From assembly GCA_902756345.1 (NCBI GenBank), contig CACVQR010000011.1, positions 80,376 to 144,375 of the forward strand: DNA of 64,000 bases. Reading direction: 5' to 3'. A model generated the notes under the pieces. It had not been told where the DNA came from and made no database searches. It saw only the letters and a program-made list of their open reading frames with translations. This document shows, piece by piece, positions 1 through 7,175 of this stretch. Both the position numbers and the translations under genes were made by a program. Origin of the DNA: Fibrobacter succinogenes (GTDB lineage Bacteria > Fibrobacterota > Fibrobacteria > Fibrobacterales > Fibrobacteraceae). Numbering within the stretch: the first letter of the stretch is position 1; the number at the start of each line of letters is the position of its first letter.

Positions 1-209
1 TTGTAGCCCGTGAAAATCGGGATAAAGATAATCGACAAAAATCCGGTGCTCACCATGTGATTCAAAATGTCCGGAATCATGAACGCAAGGTCAAGCGCGT
101 TCTTTTCGAGCGACACGCCCGCGGCATGCGCCAAAAGCATTTCGCGGAAAATTCCGAGCACGCGGCTCAGAAGCATCGAAACGGCAACGATAATAGCGGC
201 TTTATTCAT
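1..209 (-). CDS. murJ: Lipid II flippase MurJ (MviN), N-terminal part, cut by window edge
   Basis: The minus strand from an ATG at 209 reads MNKAAIIVAVSMLLSRVLGI, continuing with FREMLLAHAAG and a hydrophobic stretch ending in FIPIFTGY at the window edge. The SR-x-LG-x-xRE signature in the first membrane helix, followed by a loop and the second helix, is typical of MurJ/MviN, the inner-membrane flippase that moves lipid II across the membrane for peptidoglycan synthesis. Only about 69 residues of an expected 450-550 are present, so nothing can be said about the rest. No clear Shine-Dalgarno sequence is visible upstream. Known: family function. Seen: the N-terminal motif. The call depends on a short segment. 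Confidence 0.75.
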   Translation of the reverse strand, partial: MNKAAIIVAVSMLLSRVLGIFREMLLAHAAGVSLEKNALDLAFMIPDILNHMVSTGFLSIIFIPIFTGY

Positions 210-347
210 AAACTAGTACGAAGTAGACAGTAGGAAGTTGGAAGTGGCCTGTGGAATGGAATTTCTCATTCCTCATCGCTAAAAGGTAGTAATAAGCAAA
301 GGGGGCGCTTTTTCTTTCGTCTATTTTATTTATCTATATTTAGGGAC

Positions 348-1310
348 ATGAAGAAGATTATTACGGCCCTTTTCTCTCTGGCGGCAATCTCGTTTGCCGC
401 AAACGTTCAAGTCCTCGCCCCCGAAGGCGCGGAATTTGCGCCCGACGCCCCGAACATGGTGCAGTCCATTGTTCGCGCCTCCGTGAGCCAGACGGGCAAC
501 ACCCCGGTTGACGGCAGCGCCGAAATCCAGCTGCGCACCAACGTCATGACCATGGGCTCTACCTTCGTGGTGGTTTGCGAACAGGTCAAGGACGGTTCCG
601 TGGTCGGTAGCGGTAAACAAAAAGCCGGCTCCGTAGACGACCTCGACGTGGCCATTGAAGGTGCCGTGAAGTCCGCCCTTGCCAATACTGCTGACGATGC
701 CGACGATGGCGCTTACGCTTCTACGGCATCTCGCTCCGCAGAACCCGAAGTCGTCGTGCTCGTGCCCGCCGACCGTAACGACGGCGATCCGAACGACAAC
801 TTTGCCCACAAGCGCCCCACCCGCAACTACGTGAGCTACGGTCTGGGTGCCGCTATTTGGCACAACTACGAATTTGAAGACAAGAAATGGGGCCATAGTG
901 TCGAACGCTCCTGGGAACAGGCTTTCGTATTCCACTATGCCCGCATTTTTGAAGTGATTCCGCAGGCCGCCATCACCATCGTGAACAACATGAACATGTC
1001 TTTTGGCGATGAATGGGAATGGCACGAAACATTCTTGCTGGGTGGCCGTTTCTTCCCGAGCACCGGAACGATTACACCGTTCCTAGGTGCAGGTATCGGT
1101 CTCGGTATTCAGATAGACGACCACTATAACGACAGCGATGAAAGCTTTGCAATCGGTCTTGCCGGTGGCGCAGAACTCGGTGTCATCTTCTTCCGCAATT
1201 CCGCGACCCAGCTCGAAGTTGGCTTTGCATGGGATGCCCTGTGGGATGGCTTTGAAAGCTTTGACCGTCGTTTCGGTGCCGGCAGCTTCTACATTGCTAT
1301 CAACTACTAA
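348..1310 (+). CDS. Secreted outer-membrane-type beta-barrel protein, unknown role
   Basis: This 320-residue protein starts with a signal peptide (MKKIITALFSLAAISFA, cleavage near residue 18). Residues about 20-115 resemble a small alpha/beta domain of the kind found in periplasmic proteins that combine several values (repeated V-Q-S, E-I-Q-L-R, VVVCEQV strands). An acidic, Ala-rich linker (TADDADDGAYAST) follows. The last 160 residues alternate hydrophobic and polar positions with Gly- and aromatic-rich turns (YGLGAAIWHN, GGRFFPSTGTITPFLGAGIG), ending in IAINY, as in outer-membrane beta-barrels with a terminal aromatic residue. It is monocistronic, with a strong terminator 20 bases downstream. 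An AGGGAC motif just before the ATG is a weak ribosome site. No specific function is recognised. Confidence 0.7.
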   Translation: MKKIITALFSLAAISFAANVQVLAPEGAEFAPDAPNMVQSIVRASVSQTGNTPVDGSAEIQLRTNVMTMGSTFVVVCEQVKDGSVVGSGKQKAGSVDDLDVAIEGAVKSALANTADDADDGAYASTASRSAEPEVVVLVPADRNDGDPNDNFAHKRPTRNYVSYGLGAAIWHNYEFEDKKWGHSVERSWEQAFVFHYARIFEVIPQAAITIVNNMNMSFGDEWEWHETFLLGGRFFPSTGTITPFLGAGIGLGIQIDDHYNDSDESFAIGLAGGAELGVIFFRNSATQLEVGFAWDALWDGFESFDRRFGAGSFYIAINY

Positions 1311-1330
1311 TTGCTAGTTGAAAGAGAATA

Positions 1331-1364
1331 AAAAAAGGTCATTGGCGTTTGCCAATGACTTTTT
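1331..1364. terminator. Bidirectional rho-independent terminator
   Basis: A 9-bp perfect stem (GGTCATTGGC side, loop GTTT) is flanked by an A-run on the left and a T-run on the right. It can therefore end transcription of the barrel gene on the plus strand and of the tiny ORF at 1387-1470 on the minus strand. Confidence 0.85.
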
Positions 1365-1386
1365 AAATGTTTAAAACCGCTTGTGA

Positions 1387-1470
1387 TTAACCGTAAATAA
1401 AACCGAGGGTCACAGCTACGGCAACCAGCAACACGATTTGTTTAACGATTTGAAGTTCTCTTGAGTTCAT
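1387..1470 (-). CDS. Possible 27-residue single-membrane-helix peptide
   Basis: The minus strand reads MNSRELQIVKQIVLLVAVAV followed by TLGFIYG and a stop. The N-terminal third is polar/basic and the rest is one continuous hydrophobic helix, a layout typical of bacterial membrane microproteins. It lies alone between the terminator at 1331-1364, which could end its transcript, and the convergently oriented SGNH gene region. Upstream there is TACAAT, a plausible -10. The ribosome site is weak (TAGG close to the ATG). No family is recognised. Length alone would not rule out chance; the fit with the terminator is the main support. Confidence 0.35.
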   Translation of the reverse strand: MNSRELQIVKQIVLLVAVAVTLGFIYG

Positions 1471-1602
1471 GCCTATAAGATACATTTCTAGACTCCCAAA
1501 AGCCATATTGTAAGGAACGAATAATTTTACAGCCGTAAACAGTGTGATATAGCTTACATTACAATAATCTTATTTCGCAAAAATCGCCGAAAAATCGCAA
1601 AA

Positions 1603-2793
1603 TTATTTCAACAATTCTTCGGGAACGCATTCGGCCATGGCCTCGTAAGCCTTGGCGCTCGGGTGCAAATGGTCGCCGGAATCGAACCCGTTGCTGAACG
1701 CCTTCGGATTGTCGTGACCGCGCACCGCCTTGTCAAAATCGACGCAGCCGTCAAAATCGGGGGCGGTGCGGAGCCATTCGTTGAATGCCGTGCGAATGAT
1801 GTCGCGGTTTTCGTTGTAGGTGCGCCAGCCGTAAATCGGGAGTAGCGTGCCGCTGTAAATCTTGAGGCCGAGCTTGCGTGCATGCGTAATGTAGAGTGAA
1901 CGCACGCCGTTGATGAGGTCGTCGGCCGTAGGCATATCACTCCAGGGGCGGAACTTGTTGACCTCGACACCGACCGGGTGGATGATATCGTTGATGCCGT
2001 GCTGCACGATGACAGCGCGTGCGCCCGCCACGTTCATCTCAATCGGGAAACGCGTGGCGCCTTTTAAACCGTAGGCCGCGTAGGTAATGCAACTGTATTC
2101 GCGGAGAATGCGCGTGCCGCTAACTGCGCGACGGATAATCGCCACATTGTTAAAGCCCTCGCGTGCGCAACGCAATGTGAGATAATCGGGCCAGTCCTGC
2201 GCCGTAATGGAATCGCCGAAGCACACCAGCGCAAAGTTCTTTTCTTCGGTGAAAATGTCGATCGTGTTGAGAAAATAAATCCAGTTCGTTTTGCGCGTTA
2301 AGTCATCGGGGAGTGTCGCGGATTTTGCGAAGTTGCCGTAGCTGTACTTGCCGCCCGAAAGCGGGCCCGTAATCGCCGTGCCCGCGTTCATTTGTGTAAA
2401 ATCAGCGAAGTACAGGCTCACGTCGAAAGTCTCGCCCGCAACGACATCGAATGCGATTTCATCGCTCAAAATCTCTTCACCCGCGGGAATCGTGCCAGAG
2501 GTACGGTCGCCGAACGTAATTGTTGTAGGCGCGTACTCGAACTGCGTGGCACTTGTTTCGCTGGCGGTGGACTGCGCGGAGGTTGCCTGGGAATGCGCGA
2601 CATACGCTTCGCTAATCGTCACGGGTTCTGTGCCGGTGAGGTTCGAAAAATGGAACCGCAACTTGTTCCCCGAAAAGCACGCGCGAATCGGGTAACGCAG
2701 CGTCAAGTCCTTGGCGTAAGTCGCCTCTTTGCGGTCGGTAATGGAGGTGGCGTTTCCCCAGCAGGCAACCCATTTCGAAAAATTCTCTGGCAT
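1603..2793 (-). CDS. SGNH/GDSL-family hydrolase, probable carbohydrate or lipid esterase
   Basis: This 396-residue protein has the SGNH blocks in order. Block I is CFGDSITAQDW near residue 189 (nucleophile Ser), block III is HGINDI near 265 (Asn), and block V is DHLHP near 374 (Asp and His). The first 180 residues form a beta-rich domain (NKLRFHFSNLTG, EEILSDEIAF, FDVSLYF) that often precedes the catalytic domain in bacterial acyl-esterases acting on glycans. No signal peptide is seen, so it is probably cytoplasmic. The ATG at 2793 is preferred because GGAG lies six bases upstream; an upstream ATG at 2823 has no such site. It follows the antiporter gene by 51 bases on the same strand and is probably co-transcribed. 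The substrate cannot be told. Confidence 0.8.
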   Translation of the reverse strand: MPENFSKWVACWGNATSITDRKEATYAKDLTLRYPIRACFSGNKLRFHFSNLTGTEPVTISEAYVAHSQATSAQSTASETSATQFEYAPTTITFGDRTSGTIPAGEEILSDEIAFDVVAGETFDVSLYFADFTQMNAGTAITGPLSGGKYSYGNFAKSATLPDDLTRKTNWIYFLNTIDIFTEEKNFALVCFGDSITAQDWPDYLTLRCAREGFNNVAIIRRAVSGTRILREYSCITYAAYGLKGATRFPIEMNVAGARAVIVQHGINDIIHPVGVEVNKFRPWSDMPTADDLINGVRSLYITHARKLGLKIYSGTLLPIYGWRTYNENRDIIRTAFNEWLRTAPDFDGCVDFDKAVRGHDNPKAFSNGFDSGDHLHPSAKAYEAMAECVPEELLK

Positions 2794-2844
2794 ATTGACT
2801 CCGCAAAAGTTTGCAATGAGCAAAAATAGAAAAATGTAAATCCG

Positions 2845-4281
2845 CTATACCAGTCGGCAAATCGGCAGCAGATACAAGAAGCATGCGCACAGCACGGAAC
2901 TTGCAGGGGCATTGGCCGCGGCAAGCACCATCGCCGTCGCAACCGACCACGGCACAAGCGCAATCACCGTCACCGCCGTATCATAAAGATCAAGCGCGTG
3001 GGATTCGTTCTTGACGATTGCGTTTGGCTTATCGCCAGGTTTAACTGTGTCGCAACATTTTTTAGCGCCCGAAGCAGAATCTGTGTCAAGATTTTTCGTG
3101 AGTTGGTGGGTCAGAATGATGGTGAGCGTCTGGTTGCAAACAACGCAGGCCGTAACGCAAGAAGCCACGAGCGTCGCACAAAAAGAGTTTGTCCTGGTCG
3201 CGATTTTTTCGATCGCTGATTTTAGGGGCGCAAGCATCCCGGTCTCCTTGAAAATCCCCGCATAGCACCCCGCAATAACCACAATCCAGAACACGTTCAA
3301 CATTGAAAGAAGTCCACCACCATTAATCATCGGCGCGAGCTCTGGAGTACGGGCTTTGAACCCGAAAACAATCACTTGCAATACATCGGCTAAGGAATGT
3401 TTTTTGACAACAAAAGCAAGCGGTAAAGCCGCGAGAGCGCTCAGGAGCAATACCCGCGAAGACCGCACCCGGAGTACGGATAAAATAATCATCAAAACCG
3501 CAGGGAGAATGCACCACGGCGAAAGACTGAATTCCTTTGCGAAAAGCGCTCGCACCGGTTCCGCCGAAAAATTGCCCGCAACATCGCTTGCCACGCTTAA
3601 ACTCCCCGCAGCATTAACGCCGCTTGCGTAAGTCAAGCCGCCCGCCACCCCGCTTAAATCATTCGCGAAACCGCAGAGACCAACAACCAGATAAACGGCG
3701 CAACTCAAAAGCAATGGGAGCCAAGTGGTTTTCAGCATCCGCCGCACATTCGCATAAATATCCGTATTCGTAATGTTCGCCGTCAAAAGCGCCATCGAAG
3801 AAATCGGCGAAATCCTGTTCCCGAAATACGCCCCCGCCAAAATGGCGCCGCCCACCCAGCAAGGCGACACGCCGAGCGCATGCCCCGCCGTCGCGCAAAC
3901 CACGCCCACCGTTGCCGCCGTACCAAGCGCAGTCCCCGTCAAGAGCGACATCGCGCAGTTCAGCATGAATACCGCAAGCAAGAAACCGCCACCGTGAATA
4001 ACCTTCACCGAATGCACCACCATCAGCGGGATTACACCACCCGCCCGCCACAAGGCTGTCAACAACCCGAGCAGTACAAACAAAATAAGAATTCCCTTCG
4101 CCGTGACAATGCCTCGCCCACACATGGCAAGCACACGCCGCGCCCCATGCCCCCGCACAAGCGCATAACCTACAAAAAGCGCAAGCCCCGCCAGCATGGC
4201 AAACACCAGCTTCACCTTGAAGGCAAGCGCCGCCACCAAGACTGCTACGAACAAAAGAAGTGTACAAAGCTCCAGAAACAT
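2845..4281 (-). CDS. NhaC-family Na+/H+ antiporter-like membrane transporter
   Basis: This 478-residue, almost entirely hydrophobic protein has about 11-12 membrane segments. The stretches TGTALGTAATVGVV and AYFGNRISPISSMALLTANI match the paired core motifs of the NhaC family, where small residues and Asn/Ser line the ion path, and CNQTLTIILTHQLT is the C-terminal counterpart. Family members exchange Na+ for H+, or in some branches amino acids or organic anions, across the inner membrane. It is followed by the SGNH hydrolase gene and is divergent from an AraC regulator 72 bases away, which could control both. The ion specificity is inferred from family only. Confidence 0.8.
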   Translation of the reverse strand: MFLELCTLLLFVAVLVAALAFKVKLVFAMLAGLALFVGYALVRGHGARRVLAMCGRGIVTAKGILILFVLLGLLTALWRAGGVIPLMVVHSVKVIHGGGFLLAVFMLNCAMSLLTGTALGTAATVGVVCATAGHALGVSPCWVGGAILAGAYFGNRISPISSMALLTANITNTDIYANVRRMLKTTWLPLLLSCAVYLVVGLCGFANDLSGVAGGLTYASGVNAAGSLSVASDVAGNFSAEPVRALFAKEFSLSPWCILPAVLMIILSVLRVRSSRVLLLSALAALPLAFVVKKHSLADVLQVIVFGFKARTPELAPMINGGGLLSMLNVFWIVVIAGCYAGIFKETGMLAPLKSAIEKIATRTNSFCATLVASCVTACVVCNQTLTIILTHQLTKNLDTDSASGAKKCCDTVKPGDKPNAIVKNESHALDLYDTAVTVIALVPWSVATAMVLAAANAPASSVLCACFLYLLPICRLV

Positions 4282-4353
4282 AGAGAGGTAAATTTAGATA
4301 AAAATGGGGAGCTTGAAAAATAGCTAATTTGCGGTTGCCTTGCTAGGTAGAAA

Positions 4354-4989
4354 ATGAGCGAGATTTCGTACAGCAAAAAGAATGACCGGATTGAATGCGT
4401 GCGTTACAAGGAATGGCGCAAGTCGTACCCGCCGCATACGCATACCGCCCACATGATCGTCGGCTATATTGAAGAGGGCCGCGTTTGCATGGTGCTGAAC
4501 GGCGAGGCGAAAATTTATGGCGCCGGAGAACGGTTCCAAATTCCACCGAATACGTTGCACGAAATCAAAACTGTCGGCGACGAATGCTATTCGATGGCGG
4601 TGCTGTGTACCGCTTTAGAGGCCGACGAGATTGTTGCTGAGGACTGCGCGCGGGATTATGAAAGTATAGTCGCGCGGTTAGATGAATTGCAAAAAAGCAT
4701 CCTTGAAAATCCCGAAAACATTTACTTGATAGAACAAATGGCGCATGATGCATGCATCAGCCCGTTCCACATGATACGCGAATTCAAAAAGGCCTTCGGA
4801 CTCACGCCGCATCAGTTCCAGATGCAGTGCAAAGTCCGCAAGGCGCAAAAACTGCTCGAAGAAAGGCCCGCGGCCGAGGTGACCTTTGACGCTGGATTTT
4901 ACGACCAAAGCCACATGGACCGCTGCTTTAAAAAAGTGGTCGGCTTGAGCCCGAAGGAATATAAACGCGCCGTGAAGACAGATGACTAA
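4354..4989 (+). CDS. AraC-family transcriptional regulator with N-terminal cupin
   Basis: In this 211-residue protein, residues about 20-80 form a cupin-like effector domain (PPHTHTAHMIVGYIEEG, GERFQIPPNTLHEI). Residues about 110-208 are the double helix-turn-helix of AraC proteins (SPFHMIREFKKAFGLTPHQF and ITFDAGF-like VTFDAGFYDQSHMDRCFKK, ending GLSPKEYKRAV). The start is set by TAGGTAG upstream of the ATG. It is divergently transcribed from the NhaC-like transporter and SGNH esterase genes, with only 72 bases between. That layout is common for local AraC regulators, so those two genes are the likely targets (inference). The His-rich cupin could bind a metal or small ligand. Confidence 0.9.
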   Translation: MSEISYSKKNDRIECVRYKEWRKSYPPHTHTAHMIVGYIEEGRVCMVLNGEAKIYGAGERFQIPPNTLHEIKTVGDECYSMAVLCTALEADEIVAEDCARDYESIVARLDELQKSILENPENIYLIEQMAHDACISPFHMIREFKKAFGLTPHQFQMQCKVRKAQKLLEERPAAEVTFDAGFYDQSHMDRCFKKVVGLSPKEYKRAVKTDD

Positions 4990-4991
4990 TA

Positions 4992-5069
4992 TGTCATTGC
5001 GAGACCGTAAGGGCGACGCAATCTCTTAGCATTACTTTTTCTGTCATCCCCGCGTAAGCGGGGATCTCC
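4992..5069. repeat. Two REP-like palindromic dispersed repeats
   Basis: Two adjacent elements fill the gap after the AraC gene. 4992-5025 begins TGTCATTGCGAG and ends GACGCAATCTC (ends pair ATTGCG/CGCAAT). 5042-5069 begins TGTCATCCCCGC and has a perfect 8-bp stem with GTAA loop (5046-5065). Both share the TGTCAT...ATCTC frame. A third relative, inverted, lies at 30392-30421. Such units are widespread intergenic repeats in many bacteria; they may also act as terminators. Confidence 0.7.
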
Positions 5070-5474
5070 TTAACAAAGCGCCGGCATGAACTTCGCGAAC
5101 AGATAAAGTCCCTGGTCGCCTGCGTCTACCTGGTGCGGGACTTTTGCCTGCATAATCGAGATGATGCCCGGAACGTATTCGAGCTTGGCGCCGTCATTGG
5201 TGCAAATGCCGCTCCCTGCGATAACCTCGTGCGTTTCGAGCTGGGTTTCGTGAATGTGCGTTTTGATGCTCTTGTTCGGCGCAATTCTCACCAAGTGATA
5301 GCTGAACGTGCCGCCGGTATCTTTTGCGGTAATGATATGCTTGAGTTCTACCCCCTCGAAAGTCGGATGCTTGGACCACGCGATACCTTTGAAAGCGACC
5401 GTTTTGCCCGAGAGCCTGAGCTCGCCCACGTTGAATTTTTCAAAAATATCGTTACCGAGAATAGCTTTTTCCAT
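5070..5474 (-). CDS. Small cupin-domain protein
   Basis: This 134-residue single-domain protein contains the cupin metal-binding pattern: KTHIHETQLETHEVIAGSG (H-x-H, then E and H at the spacing of cupin motif 1), and VPHQVDAG in motif 2. Small stand-alone cupins of this type bind a metal and act as isomerases, dioxygenases or sensors; the sequence does not say which. The start at 5474 is supported by TAGGAG upstream. It is convergent with the AraC gene across the REP-like repeats and shows no operon partner. Confidence 0.8.
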   Translation of the reverse strand: MEKAILGNDIFEKFNVGELRLSGKTVAFKGIAWSKHPTFEGVELKHIITAKDTGGTFSYHLVRIAPNKSIKTHIHETQLETHEVIAGSGICTNDGAKLEYVPGIISIMQAKVPHQVDAGDQGLYLFAKFMPALC

Positions 5475-5588
5475 GATTTTACTCCTATGATAGTGTTTCG
5501 TCCGCGACTTTTGCCAACTGTGTCGCGGTTATGCCCGAAATCTATACGAAGGGGTGCATGGAAAAATTGGACAAAATTGCGGAAATAC

Positions 5589-6920
5589 CTACATCTCTTC
5601 CAATGCAAACGGCAACATATACAGTGGCTTGAGTTGTAGTGTCCCGATGTGATCCACGTCTTTTTGTGAGAAAAGAATTCTGCGGTAAACTTTTCTGGAA
5701 TATTTTTTGGCGAACTGGTCGATGGATTCGTGGTTTCGTGCCGCCGAGGACTTGATTTCGACAGGGACAACCTTGTGGCCGTGCGATAGCAGAAAATCAA
5801 TCTCGTAGTAATGCGTGCTGTTTTCTTTTTGCCAGGTGTGGTAATACAGTTCCCTGTCGCTTGATGCTATAATCTGGGCCGCGACATTTTCGTACAGGTA
5901 GCCTAAATCGGCATCCAGCTTGTCGCTCAGAAGTTTCTTGTAAATCTCGTTGGTCTGTTTCGAGTTATCGAACATCAGCGAGATAAAAAGTCCCGTGTCG
6001 GCGGCGTAGAGTTTGAACTTGTCCAAATCCTTTGTCTGTGCGAGAGCCGAGGCCGGGTTGGCTACGTGGTAGCAGGCAAGCACCGTCTTGGAGTCCATCA
6101 GTTCAAAAAAGCGTTCCTCGTCTTTTGGCGTTTTCTGCTTGCCTGTTGCCGTGGTGATGACGAAGTTCTTTTTCTTCAGCGCGAGCTGGCTCGGGATTGC
6201 CTTGTAGATGTTGGACAGGCGGCCCGTCGGGTCCAGTTTTTTCAAGTCGTCAAAATACAGGTCGTTTATTTTCCGCTTGATGCCGTCGATGACCTCGAAG
6301 TTTTCTTTGCGGATGTACGCGTCAACTGCTTGCGGCATGCCGCCGACAGCCATGTAAAGCCGAAAGTCGCGCATCAGGCTTCTGTTGGTGGCGTTCCCGA
6401 TGGGTGTCTTGGCCTTGTAGATTTCGCGTATCACCGCGGGATCTTTGCCAATAGCCCACATGAACTCCTCGTAATCCATGGGATAGACGTTAATCTTGTG
6501 CTCCTCGGAAGGGATGACGATTCCCTGGATGTTCTTTTTGATGGATATGAGCGACCCTGTTTCGATGTAGTCGTAGCGGCCATCTTGAACAAGGTATTTG
6601 ATTGCCTGGCGCACCTTGGGCTGCAACTGGATTTCGTCGAAGATAATCGCGGACTTACGTTCCTTGAGGTTCACGCCCGTCTCTGCCTGGAGGCGCAAAA
6701 AGAAAAGGTCCGGCTTGGAAATATCGCGAAAGACATCTAGCATTTCGTCTGTGACATTGGCGAAGTCAATCCGGATGTAGGATTCGTATTCGTTCTTGGC
6801 GAATTCCTCGGCGATGGTGGATTTGCCCACGCGCCGCGCCCCCTCCAGAAGGCAGGCGTACCGCCCGGAGTAAGTCTGTTTCCACTCCTTCAATTTGTCA
6901 TATGCCTTGCGTTTGAACAT
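5589..6920 (-). CDS. AAA ATPase with C-terminal DUF4143 domain
   Basis: In this 443-residue protein, residues 20-40 carry Walker A (LLEGARRVGKSTIAEEFAKN) and residues near 90 hold Walker B (SAIIFDEIQ). The C-terminal part (about 200-420), with LYAADTGLFISLMFD and the PD-(D/E)xK-like stretch THYYEIDFLLSHGHKVVPVEIKSSA, is the DUF4143 module. These ATPases are abundant in gut bacteria and archaea, and their cellular role is not established. A mobile or host-interaction role is often suggested. The ribosome site GAGGAA precedes the ATG. The upstream region has three near-identical repeats (6942-7034) that probably control this gene. It is divergent from hsdM. Confidence 0.88.
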   Translation of the reverse strand: MFKRKAYDKLKEWKQTYSGRYACLLEGARRVGKSTIAEEFAKNEYESYIRIDFANVTDEMLDVFRDISKPDLFFLRLQAETGVNLKERKSAIIFDEIQLQPKVRQAIKYLVQDGRYDYIETGSLISIKKNIQGIVIPSEEHKINVYPMDYEEFMWAIGKDPAVIREIYKAKTPIGNATNRSLMRDFRLYMAVGGMPQAVDAYIRKENFEVIDGIKRKINDLYFDDLKKLDPTGRLSNIYKAIPSQLALKKKNFVITTATGKQKTPKDEERFFELMDSKTVLACYHVANPASALAQTKDLDKFKLYAADTGLFISLMFDNSKQTNEIYKKLLSDKLDADLGYLYENVAAQIIASSDRELYYHTWQKENSTHYYEIDFLLSHGHKVVPVEIKSSAARNHESIDQFAKKYSRKVYRRILFSQKDVDHIGTLQLKPLYMLPFALEEM

Positions 6921-6941
6921 GCTTCCTCGCCGTTTTTATCC

Positions 6942-7034
6942 AAAAATTATAGTTTTTTCAACATAAATATACCCTAAAATTATAGATATTTCAACATAAA
7001 ATCTGTTAAAAATTATAGATTTTTCAACGAAATT
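6942..7034. repeat. Three 33-34-bp spaced direct repeats upstream of the AAA/DUF4143 gene
   Basis: Three copies of a core AAAATTATAGATTTTTCAAC (variants) occur at about 6942-6970, 6975-7003 and 7008-7034. On the minus strand each reads GTTGAAAAATCTATAATTTT, so each unit contains TTGAAA and TATAAT-like strings facing the ATPase gene. The array is probably a regulator-binding or promoter array. It is too short, and its period too even, to be a CRISPR array. Confidence 0.7.
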
Positions 7035-7084
7035 GACAATAATTGTGGAAAATTGACGAAATTTCGGTAAAAAGGGCAATTTTG

Positions 7085-7109
7085 AACTGTCGCAAAATTT
7101 GCGACAGTT
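7085..7109. promoter_or_regulatory. Perfect 25-bp palindrome, candidate operator between DUF4143 ATPase and hsdM
   Basis: Half-sites AACTGTCGCAAA and TTTGCGACAGTT are exact reverse complements around one central A. The dyad lies 67 bases before the hsdM start, in the divergent intergenic region. There is no T-run after it, so it looks like a protein-binding site, not a terminator. The binder is unknown. Confidence 0.55.
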
Positions 7110-7175
7110 GGAATATCTTTGAGTTTTCCTCTCCCCTGTCACTCCATTGTCATTCCATTATTATATATTTCCGGC

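Noticed and set aside
6942..7034. CRISPR array
   Set aside because: Only three units with spacers of a few bases, A+T-rich, no cas genes nearby.
7119..7175. Upstream start for hsdM
   Set aside because: The extension is Ser/Pro/Ile-rich and unlike HsdM N-termini; the region is better explained as promoter.
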